64,000 nt of DNA. It comes from Streptomyces sp. NRRL S-340. GTDB lineage: Bacteria; Actinomycetota; Actinomycetes; Streptomycetales; Streptomycetaceae. The notes below the pieces were generated by a model. That model was given only the letters and a program-made list of their open reading frames with translations. It ran no database searches and was not told where the DNA came from. Positions 1-7,896 of this stretch are shown in pieces (the first letter of the stretch is position 1; each line of letters opens with the position of its first letter). The stretch spans positions 1 through 64,000 of the forward strand of contig NZ_JOIY01000019.1 of assembly GCF_000720185.1 (NCBI RefSeq). The letters are read 5' to 3'. Both the position numbers and the translations under genes were made by a program.

Positions 1-2016
1 GGGCGGGGCCGCGGAGGGGCCGGGGGGCGGGGCCGTCGGGAGACCGGGGGCGGGAGGAACGGGCTGGGGCGGGGTGCCGTTGGAGTGCGGGCCCGTGCTG
101 GCCGCGGCCGAGAGGGCCTCCGCGAGGCCGCCCAGTTCGACGTGGACCACGAGCACCGGTTTGCCGGGGGTCGCCTCGGCGGCCGAGCGCAGCGCGTCGG
201 CCAGGGCCGCGTCCTCGGTGGCCCCCTCCCCCAGGGCCGGGATCGCGGTCACCACCACCGCGTCGCTCGTCTCGTCGGCCAGCGCCCGGGACAGCGCCGC
301 CCGGAAGTCCTCCGCGGAGGCGGCCGTCGTGAGGTCCTGCGGCGGCTGCGGGCGCAGGCCCTCGGCCAGGCAGCGGTCGTAGGTGAGCACGCCCAGCGAC
401 TCGGAGTTGCCGAGGATCGCCACCCGGGGCCCGGCGGGCAGCGGCTGCCGGGCCAGCAGCAGCCCGGTGTCGACCAGCTCCGTGATGGTGTCGACCCGGA
501 TCACGCCGGCCTGCCGCAGCAGCGCGGACACCGTGGCGTGCGGCAGCCGCGTCGCCCGGACCGCGTGCCCCTGGGGCGCCGAGCCGGCCCCCTGCACGAC
601 GACGAGCGGCTTCACCGCCGCCGTGCGCCGGGCGAGCCGGGTGAACTTGCGCGGGTTGCCGATGGACTCCAGGTACATGAGGGCGACGTCGGTGTCGGGG
701 TCGTCGTACCAGTACTGGAGGACGTCGTTGCCGGAGACGTCCGCGCGGTTGCCGGAGGAGACGAAGGTCGACACGCCCGTCACCCCGGTCACCCCGCCGC
801 CGCGCCGGTGCAGCCGGGAGAGCAGGGCGATGCCGATGGCGCCGGACTGGGCGAACATGCCGATCCGGCCGGGCCGGGGCATCTCGGGGGCGAGGGAGGC
901 GTTCAGCCGGACCTGCGGCGAGGTGTTGACGATCCCGAACGCGTTCGGCCCGACGATCCGCATGCCGTACGTGCGCGCCTGCCTGACCAGGGCGCGCTGG
1001 CGCTCCCGCCCCTCCGGGCCGCTCTCCGCGTACCCGGCGGAGACCACGACGAGTCCCTGCACACCGTGCTCGCCGCACTCGGTGACCACCTCGGGCACCT
1101 GTCCGGCCGGTACGGCGACCACGGCGAGGTCGACCGGCCCGTCGATCTCCCGCACCGAGCGGCGGGCGGGCACCCCGTCGATCTCCTCGCACTCCTGGCC
1201 GAAGGCCCGGTTGACGGCGTACAGCCGGCCCGTGAAACCGGCCTCGCGCAGATGGCCGAGGAGGGTGCGGCCCACGCCCCCGGGCGCACGGCCCGCTCCG
1301 ATGACGGCGACCGAGCCGGGCACCAGCAGCCGCCGCACCGAGCGCGCCTCCGCGCGCTGCTCGCGCGCGTGCTGCACGGCCAGCGAGCGGTCGGTCGGCT
1401 CGATGTCGAACTCCAGGCGTACGACGCCGTCCTCGAAGCTGCGCTTCTGGGTGTACCCGGCGTCGGTGAACACCTTGATCATCTTGTTGTTGGCGGGCAG
1501 CACCTCCGCGGCGAAACGGCGGATGCCGCGCTCGCGGGCGACCGCCGCGATGTGCTCCAGGAGGGCGGAGGCGACGCCGCGGCCCTGGTGGGCGTCCTGC
1601 ACCAGGAAGGCGACCTCGGCCTCGTCGGCGGGCTCGGAGCCGGCGGGCGCGGAGGCGGACGAGGCGGCGGGGGCGGAGGCCGGTACGGGGGCGGACACGG
1701 CGGCGGGCGCTCCGGCGGCGCCGAGGCGGTCGTAGCGTACGGTGGCGATGAACTCGCCGCCGATGGTGGCCGCGAGTCCCACCCGGTCCACGAAGTCGTG
1801 GTGCGTGAAGCGGTGGACGTCCTTCGCGGACAGTCGCGGGTAGGGCGCGAAGAAGCGGTAGTACTTGGACTCGTCCGACACCTGTTCGTAGAAGCTGACC
1901 AGCCGGTCGGCGTCCTCGGCGGTGATGGGGCGGATCCGCGCGGTGCCGCCGTCGCGCAGCACCACGTCCGCCTCCCAGTGGGCGGGATACTCGTGCCGGT
2001 CCGACGAGGTGCGCAT
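1..2016 (-). CDS. GNAT/acyl-CoA-synthetase-type protein lysine acetyltransferase (3' end beyond window)
   Basis: The protein starts at the ATG complementary to 2014-2016 and stays open to base 1, giving 672 codons. Its N-terminal ~200 residues form a GNAT domain with the acetyl-CoA motif QGRGVA. An NDP-forming acyl-CoA synthetase-like module follows, with a CoA-binding Rossmann segment (SVAVIGAGRAPGGVG) and a ligase-CoA region (FAQSGAIGIALLS). The visible part ends in a Pro-rich linker after which an ATP-grasp domain would be expected. A GNAT domain placed first is the layout described for the Streptomyces lividans protein acetyltransferase PatA, which acetylates acyl-CoA synthetases and so ties their activity to acetyl-CoA supply. 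The family is clear; the target proteins are inferred. An Ala/Pro/Ser-rich insert encoded around 1640-1735 interrupts the GNAT fold. The gene is divergent from ptsH. Confidence 0.9.
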   Translation of the reverse strand, partial: MRTSSDRHEYPAHWEADVVLRDGGTARIRPITAEDADRLVSFYEQVSDESKYYRFFAPYPRLSAKDVHRFTHHDFVDRVGLAATIGGEFIATVRYDRLGAAGAPAAVSAPVPASAPAASSASAPAGSEPADEAEVAFLVQDAHQGRGVASALLEHIAAVARERGIRRFAAEVLPANNKMIKVFTDAGYTQKRSFEDGVVRLEFDIEPTDRSLAVQHAREQRAEARSVRRLLVPGSVAVIGAGRAPGGVGRTLLGHLREAGFTGRLYAVNRAFGQECEEIDGVPARRSVREIDGPVDLAVVAVPAGQVPEVVTECGEHGVQGLVVVSAGYAESGPEGRERQRALVRQARTYGMRIVGPNAFGIVNTSPQVRLNASLAPEMPRPGRIGMFAQSGAIGIALLSRLHRRGGGVTGVTGVSTFVSSGNRADVSGNDVLQYWYDDPDTDVALMYLESIGNPRKFTRLARRTAAVKPLVVVQGAGSAPQGHAVRATRLPHATVSALLRQAGVIRVDTITELVDTGLLLARQPLPAGPRVAILGNSESLGVLTYDRCLAEGLRPQPPQDLTTAASAEDFRAALSRALADETSDAVVVTAIPALGEGATEDAALADALRSAAEATPGKPVLVVHVELGGLAEALSAAASTGPHSNGTPPQPVPPAPGLPTAPPPGPSAAPP

Positions 2017-2179
2017 GGGCCCCAGAGTACGGCTCGCGTCCGGCGACGGCGCGAGGCAGTCTGTGGAGCACACGCGCGAGGACGCGCCCTGGGCGGACAC
2101 CTGCCGGACCGAGGCCGCGGTCCGGCACCGCCGGGACACCGGTCGCGGTGCCGTCCGGGACGTGCTTCACGTATGGGAA

Positions 2180-2195
2180 ACTGGTCTAGACAACC
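2180..2195. promoter_or_regulatory. dre-like operator (DasR site) upstream of ptsH
   Basis: The 16-mer ACTGGTCTAGACAACC closely matches the DasR responsive element consensus (ACTGGTCTAGACCACT-like) with its TGGTCTAGAC core. It lies 24 nt before the ptsH start. DasR is the GntR-type, glucosamine-6-phosphate-responsive regulator of chitin and N-acetylglucosamine use, and PTS genes are known members of its regulon in Streptomyces. Confidence 0.88.
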
Positions 2196-2219
2196 TGAAA
2201 CACTGAAGGGCAGCATCAC

Positions 2220-2501
2220 ATGGCTGAGCGCCGCGTCAACGTCGGCTGGGCCGAGGGCCTCCACGCCCGCCCCGCTTCCATCTTCGTCCGGGCCGCCACG
2301 GCCGCAGGGGTCCCCGTGACGATCGCCAAGGCCGACGGCAACCCCGTCAACGCGGCCTCCATGCTGGCCGTTCTGGGCCTCGGCGCGCAGGGCGGCGAGG
2401 AGATCCTCCTCGCCTCCGACGCCGAGGGCGCGGACGCCGCCCTGGACCGGCTGGCCAAGCTGGTCGCCGAGGGTCTCGAGGAACTTCCCGAGACCGTCTG
2501 A
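2220..2501 (+). CDS. ptsH: HPr phosphocarrier protein of the PTS
   Basis: This 93-residue cytoplasmic protein is a full-length HPr. The phosphoacceptor His15 sits in the signature GLHARPA (residues 13-19), and the regulatory serine region (AASMLAVLGLG, residues 45-55) is also recognisable. HPr takes phosphate from PEP-dependent enzyme I and passes it to sugar-specific EIIA proteins, including those for N-acetylglucosamine in Streptomyces. The gene stands alone, with a GAAGGG ribosome-binding site, a dre-like DasR operator just upstream and a strong hairpin terminator downstream, so it is probably monocistronic. EI and EII genes are not in this window. Confidence 0.96.
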   Translation: MAERRVNVGWAEGLHARPASIFVRAATAAGVPVTIAKADGNPVNAASMLAVLGLGAQGGEEILLASDAEGADAALDRLAKLVAEGLEELPETV

Positions 2502-2841
2502 CCGCTCACCGCTCACCGCGCACCGCGCACCGAGTGCCGGGCGCGGCCACGGCCCCGCCGGGCCGCCGCTCACCGGCCGCGGTGCCGCGCAGCGCAGCGC
2601 GCACACGAAAACCGCGTCGCCCTTTTCTTCACGGGCGGCGCGGTTTTCGCGTGTTACCGCGTTCAAGGAAAAGTTCGCACGCATGCCGGAATCACGATCG
2701 TGCCGCCCGGCGGTAACGCGAGCGGGCGCATACCGAGAACGCGATCGGGCGCACACCGGAAACGCGCGCGAATTCACGGCGGCGCGAATAACGGCCCGGA
2801 GCTTCCTCCGGTCGATTTCCTCTTTGTATACGGCAGTCTTG
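2502..2841. other. intergenic region between ptsH and a GntR gene
   Basis: This stretch lies between the convergent ptsH and GntR-family genes. It holds the ptsH terminator hairpin near its start. The remainder is GC-rich and then turns more AT-rich near 2780-2840. I see no convincing gene in it. Confidence 0.6.
2606..2649 (+). terminator. hairpin terminator of ptsH
   Basis: The arm CGAAAACCGCGTCGCCC and its near-perfect complement at 2633-2649 (one mismatch) enclose a T-rich loop. The structure lies about 105 nt after the ptsH stop. Its A/T-rich foot could also stop transcription arriving from the opposite strand. Confidence 0.8.
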
Positions 2842-3498
2842 TTAATGCCGGACGCCCGATGTGTTGACGGGACGTTTCGGGGCCCTCACACGTTGCGCGG
2901 CCGTCACCCGCTCCGTGTGCAGGGCGGCGAGCGCCCGGGCGCGGTCGGCGTCACCGCGCGCCACGGCGTCCACGATCGCCCCGTGCTCGTCCCAGGCCTC
3001 CACCGGGTCGGCGGGGTCCGGCACCCCGTACATCCAGGCGATCTTGTACCGCAGCTGGGTCAGGGCGGCGGTCAGCGCGGGACTGCCGCAGGCCTGCGCC
3101 AGGGTCTCGTGGAACCAGGCCGCCAGGGACCGCAGTTCCTCGCCGCCGCTGTCGGCCCGCTCCCGCCCCAGCCTGACCAGGCCGCGCAGCACCTTCAGAT
3201 GGGCCTCGGTGCGCCGCTGGGCGGCCCGCGCCGCGCCCAGCGGCTCCAGCAGGAGGCGCATCTCCAGCAGGTCGGCGGCCTCCTGCCCGGTGGGCTCGGC
3301 GACACACGCGCCGGCGTGCCGGCGGGTCACGACGAAACCCTCGGCCTCCAGGGTGCGCAGGGCCTCGCGCACGGGCACGCGCGAGACGCCGTAGCGTCGG
3401 GCGAGGGCCTCCTCGGCGAGCCGGGCGCCGCGCTCGTGGACGCCGGCGACGATGTCGTCCCGGATCGCCGTGCACACCGAGTGCGCCGGAACGCGCAT
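2842..3498 (-). CDS. GntR-family transcriptional regulator, FCD (FadR) subfamily
   Basis: A 218-residue regulator. The N-terminal winged helix-turn-helix (about residues 5-65) carries the typical GntR segment YGVSRVPVREALRTLEAEG. An all-helical FCD ligand-binding domain follows (about 75-200), with metal-site histidines in FHETL and EHGAIVDAV. FCD regulators usually sense carboxylic acids or other small metabolites; the ligand here is unknown. I chose the ATG at 3498 because GGAGG precedes it by 6 nt; an ATG at 3513 in the same frame would add five residues. The gene stands alone and is convergent with ptsH, so its targets cannot be guessed from its neighbours. Confidence 0.9.
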   Translation of the reverse strand: MRVPAHSVCTAIRDDIVAGVHERGARLAEEALARRYGVSRVPVREALRTLEAEGFVVTRRHAGACVAEPTGQEAADLLEMRLLLEPLGAARAAQRRTEAHLKVLRGLVRLGRERADSGGEELRSLAAWFHETLAQACGSPALTAALTQLRYKIAWMYGVPDPADPVEAWDEHGAIVDAVARGDADRARALAALHTERVTAAQRVRAPKRPVNTSGVRH

Positions 3499-3633
3499 GA
3501 CCGACCTCCGCATTGATCCCGTGGAACTCCGCGACGAACGCGTGTTCCGCGACTCTATGACAATGCGCGGGAATTTCCGACCGCACGACGGAATCCGGGG
3601 TTATTTTTTGGTCAACGCCTAGCCCGGGAATAC

Positions 3634-3665
3634 CGAAAGCCCCGGCCGGGCGGCCGGGGCTTTCG
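3634..3665 (-). terminator. perfect hairpin terminator of the M23 peptidase gene
   Basis: The arm CGAAAGCCCCGGCC, a GGGC loop and the exact complementary arm form a 14-bp stem. It lies about 85 nt past the peptidase stop codon on the minus strand and separates that gene from the GntR gene. Confidence 0.85.
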
Positions 3666-3750
3666 ATGTCGTTCAGATGTCCGCGTGATCAGTGTCCACG
3701 TGTTCGGGGGCACGGGCTGCCGGACGGGCGCGCCCTCTCAGGTGCCGCCG

Positions 3751-4509
3751 TCAGACGTTCACGCCGTGCTTGCGAAGGTAGGCGATCGGGTCGACGTCCG
3801 AGCCGTAGTCGGGGGCGGTGCGCGCCTCGAAGTGCAGGTGCGGGCCGGTGACGTTCCCGGTGGCGCCGGACAGGCCGATCTGCTGCCCCGGCACGACCTG
3901 CTGGCCCACCGAGACGCCGATGGACGACAGGTGCCCGTACTGGGTGTACATGCCGTCGGCCATCCTGATCACGATCTGGTTGCCGTACGCCCCGCCCCAG
4001 CCGGTCTGCACGACAGTGCCGGCACCGACCGCGTGCACCGCGGTGCCGCTCGCGGCGTGGAAGTCGATGCCGGTGTGCGAGCCGGAGGACCACAGGGAGC
4101 CGCCGGTCTTGTAGCCGGTGGAGACGTACGAGCCGGTGATCGGCGGCACGAAGGTGTTGAGGCGCTTGCGCTCGGCCTCGCGGGCAGCCCGCTCCTTGGC
4201 CTCGCGCGCCTTCTTCGCCTGCTCGGCGGCCCGCTTGCGCGCGGCCTCCTCGGCCTGCTTGTGCCGGGCCGCCTCCAGCTGCGCGGCGGCCTGGGCGTCG
4301 ACCCGCTCGGCGACGGTGTCACCGAGGCTGACGACCGGGGTGAGGCCGGTGTCCGCGGGCGCCGGGGTCTCGGCGGCCAGGGCCGGGGAGGCGGCGAGGG
4401 TGCCGATGACGCCGGTGGTGGTGAGGGCCGCGACACCCGCCGCGCGGGCGGTGGTGCGCTGCACCCGTCCGGGACGGCGGTGCTTCCCGGTGGCGCGCGT
4501 GAACGCCAT
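3751..4509 (-). CDS. secreted M23-family peptidoglycan endopeptidase
   Basis: A 252-residue exported protein. A basic N-terminus and hydrophobic segment form a signal peptide ending near SPALA-AE (residue ~46). Residues ~70-118 are an Ala/Lys/Glu/Arg-rich coiled coil. The rest is a LytM/M23 domain with zinc ligands H145 and D149 (HTGIDF) and the HxH pair H224/H226 (HLHFE). M23 enzymes cut peptide crosslinks in the cell wall. A c-di-AMP riboswitch of the ydaO type occupies the 5' leader, as is common for Streptomyces wall hydrolases, so expression is probably lowered by c-di-AMP. A strong terminator follows. Confidence 0.95.
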   Translation of the reverse strand: MAFTRATGKHRRPGRVQRTTARAAGVAALTTTGVIGTLAASPALAAETPAPADTGLTPVVSLGDTVAERVDAQAAAQLEAARHKQAEEAARKRAAEQAKKAREAKERAAREAERKRLNTFVPPITGSYVSTGYKTGGSLWSSGSHTGIDFHAASGTAVHAVGAGTVVQTGWGGAYGNQIVIRMADGMYTQYGHLSSIGVSVGQQVVPGQQIGLSGATGNVTGPHLHFEARTAPDYGSDVDPIAYLRKHGVNV

Positions 4510-4536
4510 GTGGTGGCTGGTCCTTTCCTTCCCTCT

Positions 4537-4680
4537 CGCCTACCGGGTTAGCTGACGGGTTCGGAGCAGGAAGGTCTCCTACGGGCCCCGCGCGTGCGCG
4601 GCGCCCGATTCACCCCAGGGACTGAGTGGGTCCCCGGCTCCCCTGGCTCGCGCCGTACGGGGACTCGGCGATGACTGTCC
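4537..4680 (-). promoter_or_regulatory. c-di-AMP riboswitch (ydaO-yuaA type)
   Basis: Read on the minus strand, this leader shows the conserved blocks of the ydaO aptamer in order: GGGGAGCCGGGGACCCA, then GGGGTGAATCGGGCG, a variable stem, CCTTCCTGCTCCGAACCCG, and TCAGCTAACCCGGTAGGCG. It ends about 27 nt before the start codon of the M23 peptidase. This class binds cyclic di-AMP and usually turns expression off; in actinobacteria it is typically found before cell-wall hydrolase genes. Boundaries are approximate. Confidence 0.93.
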
Positions 4681-4825
4681 GGTGCCGCGGGTGCGGCGCA
4701 CTGCCCGACGAACAGCCGGACCGACGCTAGACGGGCCCGCTTTCCGATCCCAAACAGATCCGGGTTTTTGTAGCGCAGACCACAGGGCAGAAGGGCAGCC
4801 ACTCCCCCAATCCGGACATCGCAGA

Positions 4826-4853
4826 GCCCTGGTGACGCGTCCGTCACCAGGGC
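4826..4853 (-). terminator. hairpin terminator after the M16 peptidase operon
   Basis: The arms GCCCTGGTGACG and CGTCACCAGGGC are perfectly complementary (12 bp) around a 4-nt loop. The hairpin sits about 27 nt after the stop codon of the downstream M16 gene. Confidence 0.85.
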
Positions 4854-4879
4854 CCCACGCGCGCGTGCCGGGCGGCCCG

Positions 4880-6268
4880 CTACTCGGCGGCGACGACGGT
4901 CACCGGACCGATGCCGAGCGCCTCGACGGGCTCCTTGATCTGCGCCGCGTCCCCGACGAGCACCGTCACGAGCCGGTCCACCGGGAAGGCGCTGACGACC
5001 GCCGCGGTGGCCTCCACCGTGCCGGTCTCGGCGAGCTGCTGATAGAGCGTCGCCTGGTAGTCGTCGGGCAGGTGCTGCTCGACCTGGTCGGCCAGCGTGC
5101 TGGCCACGGCGGCGGCCGTCTCGTACTTGAGCGGCGCCACACCGACGAGGTTCTGCACGGCGACGTCCCGCTCGGCTTCGGTGAGGCCCTCGGCGGCCAG
5201 CTTGCGCAGCACGGTGAACAGGTCGTCCAGCGCGGGTCCGGTGTTCGGCGTGTCGACCGAGCCGCTGATGGCGAGCATCGCCGCGCCGGTGCCGTCGGGC
5301 GCGGAGCGCAGCACCTGGCCGAACGACCGCACGCCGTAGGTGTAGCCCTTCTCCTCGCGCAGGACGCGGTCCAGGCGGGAGGTGAGGGTGCCGCCCAGGC
5401 AGTAGGTGCCGAGCACCTGGGCCGGCCAGACCCGGTCGTGCCGGTCGGGCCCGGTGCGGCCGATGAGCAGCTGCGTCTGGACGGCGCCGGGCCGGTCCAC
5501 GATCACGACGCGGCCGGTGTCGTCGGCGGTGACCGGCGGCACGGGCCGCGGCTCGGCCCGCGAACCGGTCCAGGCGCCCAGGGTCTCGCCCAGCAGCTCG
5601 TCGAGGTCGACGCCGGTGAGGTCGCCGACGACCACGGCGGTGGCCGTCGCGGGGCGTACGTGCCGGTCGTAGAAGGCGCGGACGGCGGACGCGTCGACGG
5701 CGCCGACGGTGTCCTGCGTGCCCTGGCGGGGGCGCGACATGCGCGCGGTGGCCGGGAACAGCTCCTTGGAGAGTTCCTTGGCGGCCCGGCGGGAGGGGTT
5801 GGCCAGCTCGTGCGGGATCTCGTCGAGCCGGTTGCGCACCAGCCGTTCGACCTCGGACTCGGCGAACGCCGGTGCCCGCAGGGCGTCCGACAGCAGCCCG
5901 AGCCCCTTGGCCAGCCGGGAGGCCGGGACCTCCAGGCTGAGCCGTACGCCGGGGTGGTCGGCGTGCGCGTCCAGGGTGGCGCCCGCGCGCTCCAGTTCGG
6001 CGGCGAACTCCTCGGCGGAGTACTTGTCGGTGCCCTCGGAGAAGGCCCGCGCCATGATCGTGGCGACGCCGTCCAGGCCGGCCGGCTCGGCGTCCAGGGG
6101 TGCGTCGAGGAGCACCTCCACGGCGACGACCTGCTGGCCGGGGCGGTGGCAGCGCAGCACCGTCAGGCCGTTGTCCAGCGTGCCGCGCTCGGGGGCCGGG
6201 AACGCCCACGGCCGGGCCTCGCCCGCCTGGGGACGGGGGTGGAACTCCATGGTGGCCAGCTCGGTCAC
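4880..6268 (-). CDS. M16-family peptidase-like protein lacking the zinc motif
   Basis: A 462-residue M16 (insulinase/processing-peptidase) protein without an HxxEH zinc motif in the expected N-terminal region, so it is likely the non-catalytic partner. In two-chain M16 peptidases one subunit has the HxxEH site and the other supplies a Gly-rich loop and substrate contacts. The GTG start lies within the 3' end of the preceding M16 gene (GTGA overlap, 6265-6268), with GAGGAGA upstream, implying translational coupling and equal amounts of both subunits. A perfect hairpin terminator follows. No signal peptide is visible, so the enzyme probably acts in the cytoplasm. Physiological substrates are unknown. 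Confidence 0.92.
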   Translation of the reverse strand: MTELATMEFHPRPQAGEARPWAFPAPERGTLDNGLTVLRCHRPGQQVVAVEVLLDAPLDAEPAGLDGVATIMARAFSEGTDKYSAEEFAAELERAGATLDAHADHPGVRLSLEVPASRLAKGLGLLSDALRAPAFAESEVERLVRNRLDEIPHELANPSRRAAKELSKELFPATARMSRPRQGTQDTVGAVDASAVRAFYDRHVRPATATAVVVGDLTGVDLDELLGETLGAWTGSRAEPRPVPPVTADDTGRVVIVDRPGAVQTQLLIGRTGPDRHDRVWPAQVLGTYCLGGTLTSRLDRVLREEKGYTYGVRSFGQVLRSAPDGTGAAMLAISGSVDTPNTGPALDDLFTVLRKLAAEGLTEAERDVAVQNLVGVAPLKYETAAAVASTLADQVEQHLPDDYQATLYQQLAETGTVEATAAVVSAFPVDRLVTVLVGDAAQIKEPVEALGIGPVTVVAAE

Positions 6269-7638
6269 TTCGCCGTCTCCTCGGTGTCGTCGCCGGCCGC
6301 GGCGTCCGCGTCCGGTGCCTGCTCCTGTGCGTCGGGGGCGGTCGGCTCGTAGACGAGGACCGCGCGGTTGTCGGGGCGCAGGCGGGCCTTGGCGACCTCC
6401 TGGACCTCCTCGGGCGTCACCTCCAGGACGCGCTGGACGGCGGTCAGGGCGAGCTGCGGGTCACCGAACAGGACGGCGTAGCGGCACAGTTCGTCGGCGC
6501 GGCCCGCGACCGTGCCGAGCCGGTCCAGCCACTCGCGCTCCAGCTGGGCCTGGGCGCGCTCCATCTCCTCGGCGGTCGGGCCGTCCTCGGCGAACCGGGC
6601 CAGTTCCTCGTCGATGGCGGCCTCGATGACCGGCACCTCGACGTCGCCGGAGGTCTTCACGTCGAGCCAGCCCAGGGAGGGGGCGCCGGCCAGCCGCAGC
6701 AGGCCGAACCCGGCGGCGACGGCGGTGCGGTCGCGGCGCACCAGCCGGTTGTACAGCCGGGAGGACTCGCCGCCGCCGAGGACGGTCAGCGCGAGGTCGG
6801 CCGCGTCGCACGCGCGCGTGCCGTCGTGCGGGAGCCGGTAGGCGGCCATCAGGGCGCGGGCCGGGACCTCCTCCTCGACGACCTCGCGCAGCTGTCCGCC
6901 GATGATCTCGGGCAGCGAGCCGTCGCGGGGCTGCGGCTTGCCGTCGTGGGCGGCGATGGAGCCGAAGTACTTCTCGATCCACGCGAGGGTCTGCTGCGGG
7001 TCGATGTCGCCGACGACCGAGAGGACGGCGTTGTTCGGCGCGTAGTACGTCCGGAAGAACGCGCGCGCGTCCTCCAGGGTGGCCGCGTCCAGGTCGGCCA
7101 TGGACCCGATGGGCGTGTGGTGGTACGGGTGGCCCTCCGGGTAGGCGAGGGCGGTCAGCTTCTCGAACGCCGTGCCGTAGGGCACGTTGTCGTAGCGCTG
7201 GCGGCGCTCGTTCTTGACGACGTCGCGCTGGTTCTCCATCGACTCGTCGTCCAGCGCGGCGAGCAGCGAGCCCATGCGGTCGGCCTCCAGCCAGAGGGCC
7301 AGTTCCAGCTGGTGGGCGGGCATGGTCTCGAAGTAGTTGGTGCGTTCGAAGCTGGTGGTGCCGTTGAGGGAGCCGCCGGCGCCCTGGACCAGTTCGAAGT
7401 GACCGTTGCCCTTGACCTGGGCGGAGCCCTGGAACATCAGGTGCTCGAAAAGGTGAGCCAGGCCGGTACGCCCCTTGACCTCGTGGCGGGAGCCGACGTC
7501 GTACCAGAGGCACACCGCCGCGACCGGGGTCAGGTGGTCCTCGGAGAGCACCACGCGCAGGCCGTTGGCCAGGCGGTGCTCGGTCGCTGTCAGGCCGCCG
7601 GAGCCTGCCTCGGCTGTGGCCGTGTGACCCATGGGCAT
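6265..7638 (-). CDS. M16-family zinc metallopeptidase, catalytic subunit
   Basis: A 457-residue M16B peptidase. Near residue 50 it carries the inverted zinc motif HLFEH (HxxEH) within [14 protein letters not shown], and a downstream glutamate-rich helix is present as expected. I chose the ATG at 7638, since GAAGGG lies 6 nt before it; an ATG two codons further in (7632) is possible. The gene is the first of a coupled pair with the motif-less M16 protein downstream. It is divergent from parC across about 260 nt. A cytoplasmic two-subunit peptidase is the most likely product. Confidence 0.93.
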   Translation of the reverse strand: MPMGHTATAEAGSGGLTATEHRLANGLRVVLSEDHLTPVAAVCLWYDVGSRHEVKGRTGLAHLFEHLMFQGSAQVKGNGHFELVQGAGGSLNGTTSFERTNYFETMPAHQLELALWLEADRMGSLLAALDDESMENQRDVVKNERRQRYDNVPYGTAFEKLTALAYPEGHPYHHTPIGSMADLDAATLEDARAFFRTYYAPNNAVLSVVGDIDPQQTLAWIEKYFGSIAAHDGKPQPRDGSLPEIIGGQLREVVEEEVPARALMAAYRLPHDGTRACDAADLALTVLGGGESSRLYNRLVRRDRTAVAAGFGLLRLAGAPSLGWLDVKTSGDVEVPVIEAAIDEELARFAEDGPTAEEMERAQAQLEREWLDRLGTVAGRADELCRYAVLFGDPQLALTAVQRVLEVTPEEVQEVAKARLRPDNRAVLVYEPTAPDAQEQAPDADAAAGDDTEETAK

Positions 7639-7896
7639 GTGCGTCCCTTCGATCGCGGTGGCGGTCCGGGAACCGCCCTGTTCCTGCCGGTCCTGCCACT
7701 GTATGCAAGCGTGCGGACCGCTGGCGAAGTTCCCGCTCGCGGTACGCCGGGAGCGGAAGCGGATCGGGGCGGACGGGTCCCGCGCGCGGGGCGCGCGGGA
7801 CCCTCCCGGGCGGGGTCCGGTCCACGTTGTCAGTCCGGCGGTCCACAATGGTCGGCGTCAGATCCCGTCACACGCTTCAGCAAGGAGCCGGCAGCG

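Noticed and set aside
85..2319. Long plus-strand open frame opposite the acetyltransferase gene
   Set aside because: It is antisense to a protein with clear GNAT and CoA-binding motifs; its own product is Gly/Arg/Val-rich with no family. This is the usual artefact of high G+C.
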